64,000 nt of DNA, taken from assembly GCF_030445035.2 (NCBI RefSeq), contig NC_080680.1, forward strand, positions 49,551,212-49,615,211, read 5' to 3'. The position numbers were made by a program, and so were the translations under genes. The notes beneath the pieces are model-generated. The model worked only from the letters and a program-made list of their open reading frames with translations. It was not told the origin of the DNA and did no database searches. Positions 32,313-42,720 of this stretch are shown here, one piece after another. The DNA comes from Dasypus novemcinctus. Lineage: Eukaryota > Chordata > Mammalia > Cingulata > Dasypodidae. Positions within the stretch are counted from its first letter, which is position 1; the number at the start of each line of letters is the position of its first letter.

Positions 32313-33524
32313 TGTAGCAGTTTGAAATTATTTTATGAACCCCCAAAAGAGAAAGATTGTGTTTGTGGGCTGGTCCACTCCTGTGGGTGTGACACCTCTT
32401 TTCAACTGGACTACCTCAGTGAGGCATGACTCAGGTTAAGTCTCCACCCTCTTGCTGGTTCTGATTTTTAAAAATGGAGACACATCGGAAAAGAGAGCTC
32501 TGCCATTTTTGATCCTGCCATGTGACAGAAAGGAGAGGCTCAATCAGTTGAGGCCCTAAGGAGAGATAAGGCATTTGCCTGATAGCGTGCAGCTGAAATT
32601 GGGAAGAAAGTGGAGCCGCCAAGCCTGATAGAAGAGGGCTGGTAGGAGTAAGTTCTATGCCGGGTTGCCCTCAGTTGAGCTCCAGGAGATGGTACAGCCT
32701 GGAGGGGAAGGCAGAGATCAGGCAGAGATCGCCTGCCATCTTGCTTCAACACATGGCAGCTGTCTTGGGTGAGAAAGCATCTCTTATGGTGACTTGAGTT
32801 GGACTTTTCATGGCCTTCGAACTGTAAGCTTCTACCCCAAATAAATACCCTTTACAAAAGCTGTATTAGTCAGCCAAAGGGGTACAGATGCAAAATACCA
32901 GAAATCAGTTGGTTTTTATAAAGGATATTTATTTGGGGTAAAAGCTTACAGTTACCAGGCCATAAAGCATGAGTTACTTCCCTCACCAAAGTCTATTGAC
33001 ACATGTTGGAGAAAGATGGCTGCCAATATCTGCCAGGGTTCATGTTTCCTGGGCTCCTCTCTTCCTAGGGCTCATTTCTTTCCAGGCAGTCCTCCGTTTT
33101 CTCCACAAAGTCAGCTGTAGATTATAAGGCTTTCTAGGCTTTGCCTCTCTCCACAAGGCAGCTGTAAATTATCAGGTGACCAGCACTGTCTCTCTCTCCA
33201 GGGCTCGATTTTCTCAGGACTCAGCTACTCTGCTCCTCTGTGTTTTTACTTCCCGAGCTCTAGCTCAAAACTCACAATTCTGTCTTTTGCCATGTCTTTT
33301 ATCTGAGTCCCCACCAACCAAGGGGCGGAAACTCAACACTCTACTGACATGGCCCAAACAAAGCCCTATTCATAATTTTGTTAAGTACAAGTGAAACTTC
33401 AGACAGACCCGTTTACAAACATAATCCAATATCTATTTTTGGAATTCATAAACAATATCAAACTGCTACAAAAGCCAACACATTCTGGTACTCTGCATTG
33501 GCAGTCTGTTGGCAAATTAATACA
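32313..33524 (+). repeat. Solo LTR (outer), split by an inverted related LTR
   Basis: Left end TGTAGCAGTTTGAAATT at 32313; right end ...AAATTAATACA at 33524. Removing the inner element joins '...cctttacaaaagc' (to 32861) to 'caacacattctggtactctgcattgg' (33476 on), as in the inner relative. Flanking 5-mers GATGT (32308-32312) and GAAGT (33525-33529) match at 4 of 5, an old target-site duplication. An AATAAA lies near 32840. The 5-bp duplication suits ERV-L-type LTRs. No internal retroviral sequence remains. Confidence 0.8.
32862..33470 (-). repeat. Solo LTR (inner), antisense, perfect 5-bp duplication
   Basis: 609 bp. On the minus strand it starts TGTAGCAGTTTGATATT (33470 leftward) and ends GGCTGACTAATACA (32862). 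It is flanked by AAAGC on both sides (32857-32861 and 33471-33475). The ends and the 'gtaagcttttaccccaaataaat' block equal those of the outer LTR, so it belongs to the same family and is younger. The region is therefore also an imperfect inverted repeat. Confidence 0.88.
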
Positions 33525-33889
33525 GAAGTGTACACATTTCACAAATGCATCTAGCCTGTCCTTGTCACCTAATCCAGTGTCTAGAACAGATTGCTGCTCT
33601 GGAGCTCTGCAAGGCCCCTCTTACTATCTTATAAGTCTCCCCCAAGCTCTAGCTCTTTGTTCCTGTGCTGCCTTACCCTGCATTTTGACTCAGGACAAAT
33701 CCTTTATTCCCTTAGCATAGCAAAGACCAGATTCTAACAAGATCAGTTTGAAGACTTAGGGACAAGAGAAAAAGAATTCATGTTGTTGGGGATGAGGTAA
33801 GGAGAAGGGGCTTATAGGCCACACTAGATGTTCTCATAATTCTCAGGTGCAATCTTCACCAAATTCAGGACTTGGCAAATTTTCTCTGT

Positions 33890-34060
33890 AGCAGTAGCAT
33901 CTAGGTATTGTGTCATAAGAACAGACTAAAAACTGACCTAGTGAATCAGAATATCTGAGGGAAACTGAGGAATGTACATTTTAATAAGCTCTCTGTGAAG
34001 TACTTCTGGAGGAGTCCCTCTATTGGGGCATTGGAAAAGAAGTGTTTGGAAACTTGTACC
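33890..34060 (+). repeat. MER5-type hAT MITE fragment
   Basis: 'ctgacctagtgaatcagaatatctgaggg', 'ggaatgtacattttaataagctc', 'gaagtacttctggaggagtcc' parallel the MER5A core. Diverged. Confidence 0.5.
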
Positions 34061-34239
34061 CTTCTGCTATGTTATAAGGACCAGTTTACAACTGATCAGA
34101 AAGAATGATTTGATCACATCTCCCTGACCTGGAGTCTCAACTTCCAACTTCTCCAGGGCTGAAGTAAGGAAACAAACAAACAAGTGAACAGCAACAATAA
34201 CAAAGTCTTTAAAATCCTTACTTAGAGAAAACACTGTTA

Positions 34240-34690
34240 TTTCCTATCCAAAATCCATCTCTCACCTTCTTCCTTGCTAATGGAATCCCATTTGATTAGG
34301 TGATGATGTTCCTAGCTTCTAGTGATGAAGTAAGATTGGCTCTAGTCAATCTTACTATTCTGTCTTCTCTTTCCCAGCCTCCTTTACAGCTGGGGATAGT
34401 CATGTGTCCCAATTTTGGGCAATGAGATGCAAAGGGAATCTTCTGGGGAATTTCTGAGAAAACTTTTGCCATTCTATCTTGAATATAGATGTCATAACTG
34501 GATAATTGGATCATTGACCATCATCGTCTGACCATAAAAGGAAAGAAAGAAATGACCATAACACTAGTTTTAACCTTGATGGGTCACTAGACCAAAGTTA
34601 GCAGCTGCCTTCCCTCAGTCATCTTGTAATGGGAGAAAATCGAACCCCTATTTTTTAGCCACTATAGTTGCTTTTTTTTTTTCTTCAGTT
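34240..34690 (+). repeat. Ancient LTR-like repeat
   Basis: 'catgtgtcccaattttgggcaatgagatgc', 'gggaatcttctggggaatttctg', 'cttgtaatgggagaaaatcg' and 'tttttagccactatagttgc' form an LTR-like right half. A T run follows at 34673-34682. Family not named. Confidence 0.45.
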
Positions 34691-35295
34691 AATATCATTG
34701 CCAGAATATCTTTTCTGTAAATATAATATCACCACAATGCTAAACACAATGATGATCACTTTTTATATTACCTGGAGACCTATTTAGCTCTTCCTTATTA
34801 CAAATGTCTCCATTTCAGAAAAGAATCTTGGCTTTATGAAAAATCCCTTTTCTTACCTTCACATTGACAAAAAAAATGTGTTCTTAAATGTTTGCTCCGG
34901 AAGTGGTTTACCCTCCACCTCTGAAGATAAAGGGCTTTCAGTTTTGAAATAAGAGGTTTCTCTTTACTCTCCCATCTCCTTACCACCCCTACACCCCTGT
35001 TCATGTTTCCAGAAATTCCTGGGGTGTGCCTCAGGTAGAGTAACTGTTATGCCAAAAATTCACCATGCAAAAATCTTCACTGGAATTAACCACAGTCTCC
35101 TAAGAAATTCTCTCATATCCACATACGTATCCATCATCTTGCCCTCTTCTCTACCTCTTTATAAAGTTTAGAGTTCCTACAAACATGTAGGAAAGTGGTC
35201 TACTTTACACTCATGCTATGGGCACATATAGTGGACCCTCTGGTATTCTAAAAACAAGTACCCTTAGGCAGGATCCAAGACTGAGCCAACCCATA
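34691..35295. other. Unassigned DNA
   Basis: AT-rich sequence without a recognised repeat or exon. Confidence 0.45.
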
Positions 35296-35297
35296 TT

Positions 35298-35376
35298 GGG
35301 GGGGGCGGGGGGGGGGGGGAGGAAAAAGAGAGAGAGAGAGAAAGGGAGAGAGGGAGAGAGAGAGGCAGAGAGAGAC
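35298..35376 (+). repeat. G run followed by (GA)n
   Basis: Runs of 7 and 13 G separated by one C at 35298-35318, then 'aggaaaaagagagagagagagaaaggg' and further GA units to 35376. G-quadruplex potential is clear, and length polymorphism is likely. Confidence 0.9.
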
Positions 35377-35509
35377 TTTTAAGAGCAAATAATATGAGAA
35401 ACATTGCATTCTTTATGTCATTTTTGGAGATAGTTCCAGTTAGGTCAGCTTTTTCCCTGTCCATCATATATTCCTGGTGACCACAGGGCTTTTGAACATG
35501 TTGCTCCTT

Positions 35510-35825
35510 TTGCTTAGAACCGATCCCCTTCCTTCCTCAGGTAAACTCATCCTTCACTTCTCAGTGCCATTATCTCTCCCTGACACGTTCTTGCTAGACT
35601 AAAATTTCCTCTTGTGAATGCTTTAAAGAACCATGTACCTCTCCAAAACATGTACTACAATTATAATTTTATGTTTATTTATATAATTATGTGATAAATG
35701 TCTACTTTTTCCACTGATTGTAAACTCTTTGAAGACAAGGACCATGTCTGTTTCCCTCTAGCAGTGTGTCTTTGGTATCTGATGCATAGTGAGTTCTTCA
35801 TAAATAACTGTAGATGGAATGAATG
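35510..35825 (+). repeat. L2 LINE 3' end
   Basis: 'tcatccttcacttctcagtgcc', 'attatctctccctgacacg', 'actttttccactgattgtaaactctttgaag', 'acaaggaccatgtctgtttccc', ending 'tcataaataactg...gaatgaatgaat'. A long and clear sense L2 3' UTR. Confidence 0.85.
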
Positions 35826-36049
35826 AATATAAGAGCACATTTGCATGTTGATGGTTCAGAAATGGCATGCAGTGAAATAAATATGCTTAATTTTGCTTAA
35901 CTCTACATTTCCCCCATTTGTTTGAACCACAGAACCACTTTTTTTCATGGAACACTCATTGATATCCTGCAGAATAAGGTTCCTCAGGAATACATATTAA
36001 GGTATCCTTTTGTAAAGCAAATTAGCCTCACAATTTTAATATTTTAGGG

Positions 36050-36185
36050 CACCTTGAAACTTATGTAGTTTAACTCACTCATTTCACAGAGAAGGAAAGT
36101 AAGTCAGAGTGATTATGTGTAATTTCTAAGATCACTCAACTAGCTATTGGCAGAAAAAAAGGCTGAAAGCCACTCTTCTGACCCC
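36050..36185 (-). repeat. MIR SINE fragment
   Basis: 'cactcatttcacagagaaggaaagtaag', 'taagatcactcaactagctattggcag', 'ctcttctgaccccaa': antisense MIR. Confidence 0.8.
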
Positions 36186-37480
36186 AAGTTCAATGATCTT
36201 TCCATGTCATTGCAATTCTTTCCTAAATGTAGAATTATGTGTAATTCAGTTGTAAAATCAAGTAGAAAAAATGGCAAGATGTTAGGAGTTTCATTTAGAA
36301 AGACTCCAATTTCTCTTCAGTTTCATTAAGGCATTTATTTATGACTTAGTCATTTAATATTAATGACTATAATGTTAAAACCTAAGACATTGCCATCAAA
36401 TTTAATCCTTAAAGAAGATACTCTTTAATACTAAGAGATCTCAACTTACTTTACCAATGAAATACTCTTTTCTGATCTATTTTAATATTAATACTGATGA
36501 TGTTCCTCAAAGGAGGTTCTACTTTCTTTGTCTGTCTCATAACATTTTTTTCCCAGCAGTTATTTAAATAATGAAGAGTTCAGATTAAATTTGCAGGACC
36601 TGAGTGACAAGTGGTGCCAAATTATTGAGTAGTTCATCGGTGGAACCATGGTGCTCTAATGGAGGCTGATGCTACTACCTCATTAGCCCAACTTGGCTCT
36701 GGAAAGGGATTATTAGTTCACCACGGTCCTAGTGCAAAGATTTATTTCAGCGATTTGGGCTGCTTTTTTCACACACATTTCTTTTGAGGAGAAAAAAAGG
36801 GGAAAAGATCCAAATGTATGTTTATGATATTTTAATTTTTGTCATGATGATTAGTTAGAATGGATGATATGATATAAGAAGATAAAAAAATGAAATAAAA
36901 TAATGAGTTTTAAAAAAAAAAGAGTGAGGGAATGATAGGAATTGATGAAAAACCTCTTGCCCCAAGCAACAGGGAACATTTGTAATGGCACGTAGGTCCA
37001 CTTATATGAAGTCTTTGTTTCTTTTGTATGTGTGATGTGTAGGTCCACCTCTCAGTGATTCCCAGAGATACCCAATGATAAGTTTTAAAGAGTCCTTTGC
37101 CCTTCCCTGGTATCTCTTCACCAGCTCTGTAGGATTCCTTCACATCCTCCACCCCCTAACTTACCCCAACACTCATACCTATATAGTCTTTCTACAAGTT
37201 GGAAAATAGGGTTAAATCATGTGAAAAACATATCACCCCAGGTTTAGAATCCAATTGTTCTTGAAAGCCATGTTCCTTGGACAACTTCTTCAAATTATAA
37301 CTACCAAAACCCATTGTAGGGACAGAGCTATTCAGAGTAATTGCCTTATCATAGGTCATATATAATCCATATCGAATTCAATCCAATTTGGAAAACATTA
37401 TATATAGTTACTTCTATGTGCTAAATTGCAATGAGAAAAAGAAAGGGCAAACAAGACAAAACTTCAAGGAGTTTATAATC
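36186..37480. other. Unassigned DNA; possible conserved block at 36590-36780
   Basis: No named repeat. 36590-36780 is compositionally balanced and free of simple repeats, between AT-rich flanks. A 10-A run sits at 36912-36921. Frames up to 80 codons have no domain. Confidence 0.4.
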
Positions 37481-37497
37481 TAAAAAAGAAAAGAGAG

Positions 37498-37920
37498 GGT
37501 GGCGGACTTAGCTCAGTGGTTAGGGCATCTGTCTACCACATGGGAGGTCCCAGTTCAAACCCTGGGCCTCCTTGACCCGTGTGGAGCTGGTCTACGCACA
37601 GTGCTGATATGTGCAAGGAGTGCCATGCTATGCAGGGGTGTCCCCCGCGTAGGGGAGCCCCATGCGCAAGGAGTGTGCCCCATAAGGAGAGCCACCCAGC
37701 ATGAAGGAAAGTACAGCCTGCCCAGGAATGGCACTGCACACACGGAGAGTTGACACAGCAAGATGTTGCAACAAAAAGAAACACAGATTCCCGTGCTGCT
37801 GACAACAACAGAAGCAGACAAAGAAGACGCGGCAAATAGACACAGAGAACAGACAACCAGGTTTGGGGGGGGAAGGGAGAGAAATAAATAAATAAATAAA
37901 TCTAAAATAAAGAAAAAAGG
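37498..37920 (+). mobile_element. Long DAS SINE with perfect 15-bp duplication
   Basis: Flanked by AAAAAGAAAAGAGAG at 37483-37497 and 37921-37935. The tRNA-like head has A box TAGCTCAGTGG (37510-37520) and B box AGTTCAAACCC (37552-37562), so an internal Pol III promoter is still recognisable. The body runs to the G run at 37864-37871 and the AAATAAATAAAT tail. It is a young insertion, mobilised by L1 machinery. Antisense frames of 107 and 134 codons are inherent to the SINE and are not genes. Confidence 0.95.
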
Positions 37921-37999
37921 AAAAAGAAAAGAGAGATAGGAACTAACACTGGGCAGCATCTTCTATATGTTGGGCCCTGAGCTGATTTGTCATTTCATT

Positions 38000-38265
38000 G
38001 AAACTGCACAGCAGCATCTAATACAATGTCCAACTCCTAGGTCACTGCCTAGCACAAGATTGGACCTTCATGAATGTTTGCCAAATGAAGGAGTGATATA
38101 TAATCCTATGAAGAATTTAAAACTCAGAGAGGTCATGTACTTGTTTGAGGTCAAATAGTATAGTAAGTGAAAATACTATATAAATAATAATGCTTTACCA
38201 TTTACTAAGCATTTCCCATGTGTCAGGACCTGTTTTAAAGGCTTTAGATGCAGAAGTTCATTCAA
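38000..38265. repeat. L2 (+) then MIR-like (-) fragments
   Basis: 38000-38095: 'ctaggtcactgcctagcacaag' and 'catgaatgtttgccaaatgaag', sense L2 end. 38110-38260: 'aaactcagagaggtcatgtact' and 'accatttactaagcatttccc', antisense MIR/L2 pieces. Confidence 0.55.
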
Positions 38266-38269
38266 CATA

Positions 38270-38475
38270 GCAGTCAGGAGTGTGGGCTTTGGAGTTAAGC
38301 AAACATGAGTTCACATTTCTGCTCTGCCAGAGTTAACATAAGGTCAAGTGACCTCACATTGCTAAATCACAGTTTCTTCAAATATAAAATACAGAGTTGA
38401 TGGTACTTACATTTCAGAGAGTTTGTGGAGATTAAATGAGAGTGGATGTAAAGTACTTGGCATCCTAAGTGACAA
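38270..38475 (+). repeat. MIR SINE, near full length
   Basis: 'gtgggctttggagttaagcaaac', 'tgagttcacatttctgctctgcc', 'gtcaagtgacctcacattgc', 'atcacagtttcttcaaatataaaat', 'gtttgtggagattaaatgag', 'gtaaagtacttggca': complete MIR order. Confidence 0.9.
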
Positions 38476-38493
38476 AACTGAAATTGGAACCCA

Positions 38494-38953
38494 GATGTGT
38501 AGGCTGAATATTCCCCCCCCCCCCCCAAATATATCCAAGTCCTAAATCCTAGAAACTGTGAATTAATTACCTGGAAAGAGGGACTTTGCAGGTGATTGAG
38601 TTGAGGATTTTTTGAGGGGGGAGGTTTTCCTGGATTACCTGGGTGGACCTGATGTAATCACAAGGGTCCTCATTAGATGGAGGTAGGAAGGCCAGAGTTC
38701 AGATCAGGAGAGAAGCAAGGTTGGAGTGATGCATCCATGAGCCAAGGAATGTAGGAAGCTTCTGGATGCTGGCAAATGCAAGGAAAGGCTTCTCCATGGG
38801 CTTCAGAAGGAACCAGCCTTACCAACACTTTGCTCTTAGCCCAGAGTGACCCATTTTGGACTTCTGGCCTCCACAGTCCTAAGAAAATTAATCTATGTTG
38901 CTTTAAGCCAAGTTTGTGGTAATTAGTTACAGAAGCAATAGGTAACAAATACA
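38494..38953 (+). repeat. MLT1-type MaLR solo LTR
   Basis: 'gggactttgcaggtgattgag', 'cctggattacctgggtggacc', 'ttggagtgatgcatccatgagcc', 'ccattttggacttctggcctcc', 'ttgctttaagccaagtttgtgg' and the end 'agcaataggtaaca' form a clear MaLR LTR. A 14-C run at 38514-38527 replaces the usual short C run and is unusually long. Confidence 0.8.
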
Positions 38954-39504
38954 CCAGCACTCCCTCTCCTCTGTGTCTTGTTGCCTCCTGTAAAGTCAGA
39001 ATTAAATAAGAAAGAAAAAAATGTTTGGCAGTCTAGTGTTTATTTTCTTTTGAATCCCTATTATCTTGACCTGCTTGCAGGTTCTCTCCTCATGGCCAGA
39101 TATTTAGCCACTTTGTTTCTTCTGTCTGATTGTCTCTTCTGGACCCACTTTCTTGAGAGATACAGAAAGAGAGAGCAAAAGGATAGAGAAGCAAAGTAAC
39201 CATTGGCAGAAATAAGAGTGGTTTTTTTTTTGTTTTTTGTTTTTATAAAATACTTTTTGTTTTACATTTAGGAAAGGCAGATCCTCTGTGTCTGTGGGTA
39301 ATGTCTTTTTAAGTTAGAAAATGTATGCCTCCTTTGAGAGTGCTTGGACTTTGAAGAAGTTTATGTTTTTCTCCACCCTTTCCATAACATGCCCCTTCAC
39401 ACCTCTTCCTTCTCTCCCCCAACCACAAACACAAAACATTCTGAGAGTCTGATGACATATCAAATGCAGGCCTAAGTTCTATCTCTCCAAAGCCCTCCAT
39501 ATAG

Positions 39505-39815
39505 CTTTTTTATTTTATTTTGTTATCTTTTTTTTTTAAAGATACATACATCACACAAAACATTACATTAAAAATTATAAGAGGTTTCCATATACCCACA
39601 CTCCTCACCTTATTCTCACTCCTTCCACATCAACAACCTCTTTCATTAGTGTGGCACATTCATTGCATTTGATGAATACATTTTGGAGTACTGCTACACA
39701 GCATGGATTATAGTTTACCTTATAGTTTACACTCTCTCCCAGTTCATTCAGTGGGTTATGGCAGGATAAATAATGTCCTGCATCTGTCCCTGCAATATCA
39801 TTCAGGGCAACTTTT
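39505..39815 (-). mobile_element. Family X or L1-type 3' end fragment
   Basis: T runs at 39505-39537, then 'aaagatacatacatcacac', 'aaacattacattaaaaattat', 'cattagtgtggcacattcattgc', 'ggatgaatacattttggag'-type and 'gggttatggcaggata' blocks, as in 24840-25110. A 3' fragment of about 310 bp. Confidence 0.75.
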
Positions 39816-39892
39816 TTTTAAAAACCTCCTTTAAAAAATGGTGATTGTAATGAAAATGCAGGGATATCTCCAAACTTGATTTAGAGATACTC

Positions 39893-42060
39893 ATTTATTC
39901 ATTTAAGAAATATAGTTTGAAAACTTTTATGTGGTAGACATTCTTATGAGGTATACAATGGTGAACAATTCAAAGCTTCTTCATTCATATACTTTAATTC
40001 TAATGGGAGGGACAAACCAACCCAACTGAAATACTTTAAATGTGTGTAAAGGAATGGCAAATAATGCTAAATGTTACAAAGGAAATGAAACAAGGGTTGA
40101 GATAGTGAGCAGTGTTGTGTGCAGGTGAGGGGAGAGGACTAGGGGCTGGTTAGGTAAGGTCTCACAGTGAAGCTGAGACTGCATTAAGGGATGAGTAGGA
40201 AGAGCCCTGTGAAGAATGATGGTGAGGTGGAGAGAAATCCACACCCCACACTTGCCAGGCAGGAATTTCCGAGAATTGAAAAAAGACCATGGGTGTTATT
40301 ATATAATGAGTGATAGCAGGTGGTGAGGTGTGTTTGGAACGATAGCAGGTTCTAGCTTATTAGGGTTTTGTAGACTATAGCAGGCAGTTTTATTTTATTT
40401 TTAGTGCAGTGGAAAGCAGCTAGAAGTTTTAAGCAATTGGTCATATAAGCTGTTCAGAAGAGGCCATGCTTTTGATGTAAAGAGTATGAATTTGAGAGGA
40501 ACAAGACTGGAAGTAGGGAGACTTATCTGTATGTGGTTGCATTGTTCCAGGTGAGAGCTGATGAAGGTCTGGACCAAAGGGGAAGTTAAATATATTTGGA
40601 AATACAATAGAACTTGCATAAAGCTTGGATATGGGGGTCTCCTGGCTTGAGTAACAGGGCAAGTGGAGAGCCTTTCCAACAGAGATGGAGACATGAGAGG
40701 TAGGGAAGGAATAATTTTGACAAGGGGATTGGAGTTACATTTTGTGCATTTAAATTTCAGATGCCTGGGAATTATCCTAGTGGAGTTGTCAGATTGAAAT
40801 GGGATGTATATATTAGTTTGGAGTTCAAGGGACAAGTCTGGGTCACAGATATAAATGTGGAAATCATTAGTATACTTATGGTATTTAAAGCCAAATGATT
40901 TATAAAACACCTGGAGAGTATGTATAGATCAAGAAGACAGTCCACGATAGAGTCCTGAGGAATTATAGCATTGAGATGTCTGATAGAGGAGAAACAGGAC
41001 CCATAGACCTGGAAAAAGAGTGGCCAGTGAGGGAGGGAGAATATCACGTATGTGGGTAGGCTATAGACCAGTGAGGAGAGTTCTAGAAGGGGAGGGAGAA
41101 GCAACTGTTTCAAATGATGTTGAGGGTTCAAGAAGGATAAGGGGATAAGGATGGAGAAATGTCTTTTGTGTTGGCTAATGTGGAAATCGTAGATAACTTT
41201 GTTAATCTTAAATCACATCTAGGTCAAAGGCAGATTATAATGGGTTAAGGACTGAATGTAACATAAGGAAATGGAGACAGCATTTATATGTAGACAACTC
41301 TTTCGAGAAATTCTTTTTTATGGGGGGGGCAGATAAATGGAACAGAAGCTTTCAGGGAATACGTGGTTAATGGAGGTGTGTGTGTGTGTGTGTAAGACGC
41401 TAAAGCATACAGCTCTTGAGAAGACAAGAAAGGATACAAGTTTGGCCTTCACTTGACCTTCACAGGAGGAGGGCAGTAAGAAGGGAGAAGAAGAGTACAA
41501 GTGGTGATATGATTGTTCCCACCTGATGGTTACTATTCTTCAAAGAATTATGAAGGAAGGTTATCAAATGAGAGGGAAGGTAAAATAGGAGGGAGGGAGG
41601 AAATTTGAGGAGAGAGAAACCATGAAATTCTTGCCTCAGGGAACCTAAAAGAGAGACTATTAGCAAAGCATAGTAGAATTTCCAGGGAATATTGAATTGA
41701 AATTACTATTTGAGAATGAATTTAAGTGCAACTGGTTTTATCTGAGGCATGTGATTTTTCTCCTGTAGTGTTCAGATGTTTGAGTGGGGTGCAGGAACAA
41801 AGAAGGAGGATGCAAAGCTCATATACAGTTGCAGCTTTGCCAGAAGAACATAGTGGAGGGCGAGAAGAGACAAAAGGTTGAAGTTATTTGCAAGGAAGTG
41901 AGGACATGGAATCTGGGATCAGCAAGAGAGGGCAAATAGCAGCAAGCAAGTGGGGTTGTCAGTCTACTGGGCATCTGCATAGGCTGAGGGCTTTTTGCAC
42001 TGAGCAATGTAATGGACAAAGGTGGTCATTAGAGAGAAAGAGATTGGAAATCGAGATGTA
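39893..42060 (-). repeat. Long antisense L2 LINE (about 2.2 kb)
   Basis: It starts with the L2 3' end complement ('tcatttattcatttaagaaatat', 39893) and runs leftward in the element through a 3' UTR and into coding region. Landmarks: 'agttttaagcaattggtcatataag' type block (40425), 'actggaagtagggagactt' (40508), 'cattgttccaggtgagagctgatg' (40540), 'gtagacaactctttcgagaa' (41290-41310). The length is well above the usual few-hundred-bp L2 fragment. Right boundary set by the LTR at 42073. Confidence 0.7.
40401..40910 (-). pseudogene. L2 reverse transcriptase relic, still open for 169 codons
   Basis: The minus-strand translation contains HKYTNDFHIYI near its start, in the place of the F/YADD-containing RT block of CR1/L2 LINEs; the first Asp of the pair reads Asn. 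Further on are LEQCNHIQISLPTSSLVPLK and LFTSKA, matching the conserved region after the RT core where L2-type proteins read like SRLDYCN...SLAPLQ. The fact that 169 codons remain open is probably chance, as upstream and downstream frames are broken. Confidence 0.7.
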
Positions 42061-42072
42061 ATAAAAAGGGTA

Positions 42073-42550
42073 TGTGGTGGTTTGAAACCATGTGTACCTT
42101 CGAAAAACAAGCTCTTGAATTTAACTCATTCCTACGGGTGGGTATCCATTACAGGTGGGAAGTTTTGATGAGGCTACTACTTCAGTTAAGGGGTAACCCA
42201 CCTCGATGTGAATAGGTCTTAATCCTCTTCCTGGAGTCCTTTGTGAGAAATTGATATTGATTGAGAAAGAGAGACAGAGAGACAGAGACAGACAGAGACA
42301 GAGAGACAGAGAAAGCCACAGAAGCAAGACACTGAAATCAGCAAAACCTGAAAGAAAAGGGAGAGATCAGCAGGTGTCACCATGTGCCTTGCATTGTGGC
42401 AAAGGAGCCAAGGATCACTGATGGCTGGTCTTTGGGTGATGACTTGATTTGGATATTTTCTCAGCCTCTAGCTGTAAGTCAATAAATTCCCATTGTTTAA
42501 GCCATCCCATTTCATGATATCTGCTTTGAGCAGCCTAGGAAACTAAAGTA
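42073..42550 (+). repeat. MaLR-like 5' LTR
   Basis: TGTGGTGGTTTGAAACC at the start; 'ttaatcctcttcctggagtcc', a (GAGACA)n-like purine run (42268-42312), 'gagccaaggatcactgatgg', 'ttgatttggatattttctcagcc', AATAAA at 42481-42486 and the end 'cagcctaggaaactaaagta'. Clearly related to 52836-53256. Confidence 0.8.
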
Positions 42551-42720
42551 GATTTCATTACCAGGACAGTGGGGATACTAATACAAATACCAAAAATGTG
42601 GAAACAGCTTTGGAATTGGGTAATAGATAGAGGCTGGAAGAACTGTGAGCCATTTGATAGAAAAGACTTAAATTGTTTTGAAGAAACTGTTGGTTAAAAT
42701 ATGTATACTAAAGATACTTC
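42551..42720 (+). repeat. MaLR-like internal region, left piece
   Basis: Follows the LTR directly: 'tttcattaccaggacagtgggg', 'atgtggaaacagctttggaattgggtaatag', 'gaagaaactgttggtta'. It continues at 44984 after the inserted element. Confidence 0.75.

Noticed and set aside
37498-37575. A possible tRNA gene
   Set aside because: A and B boxes are present but the cloverleaf continues into the DAS body and A tail with a target-site duplication; it is a SINE head, as are 53978, 62038 and 62471.
40401-40910. 169-codon minus-strand frame as a live gene
   Set aside because: It is an L2 RT fragment with a changed catalytic-type residue and broken flanking frames.
42268-42312. CRISPR-like regular repeat
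   Set aside because: Short GAGACA-type units with no spacers, inside an LTR of a mammalian genome; a simple purine repeat.
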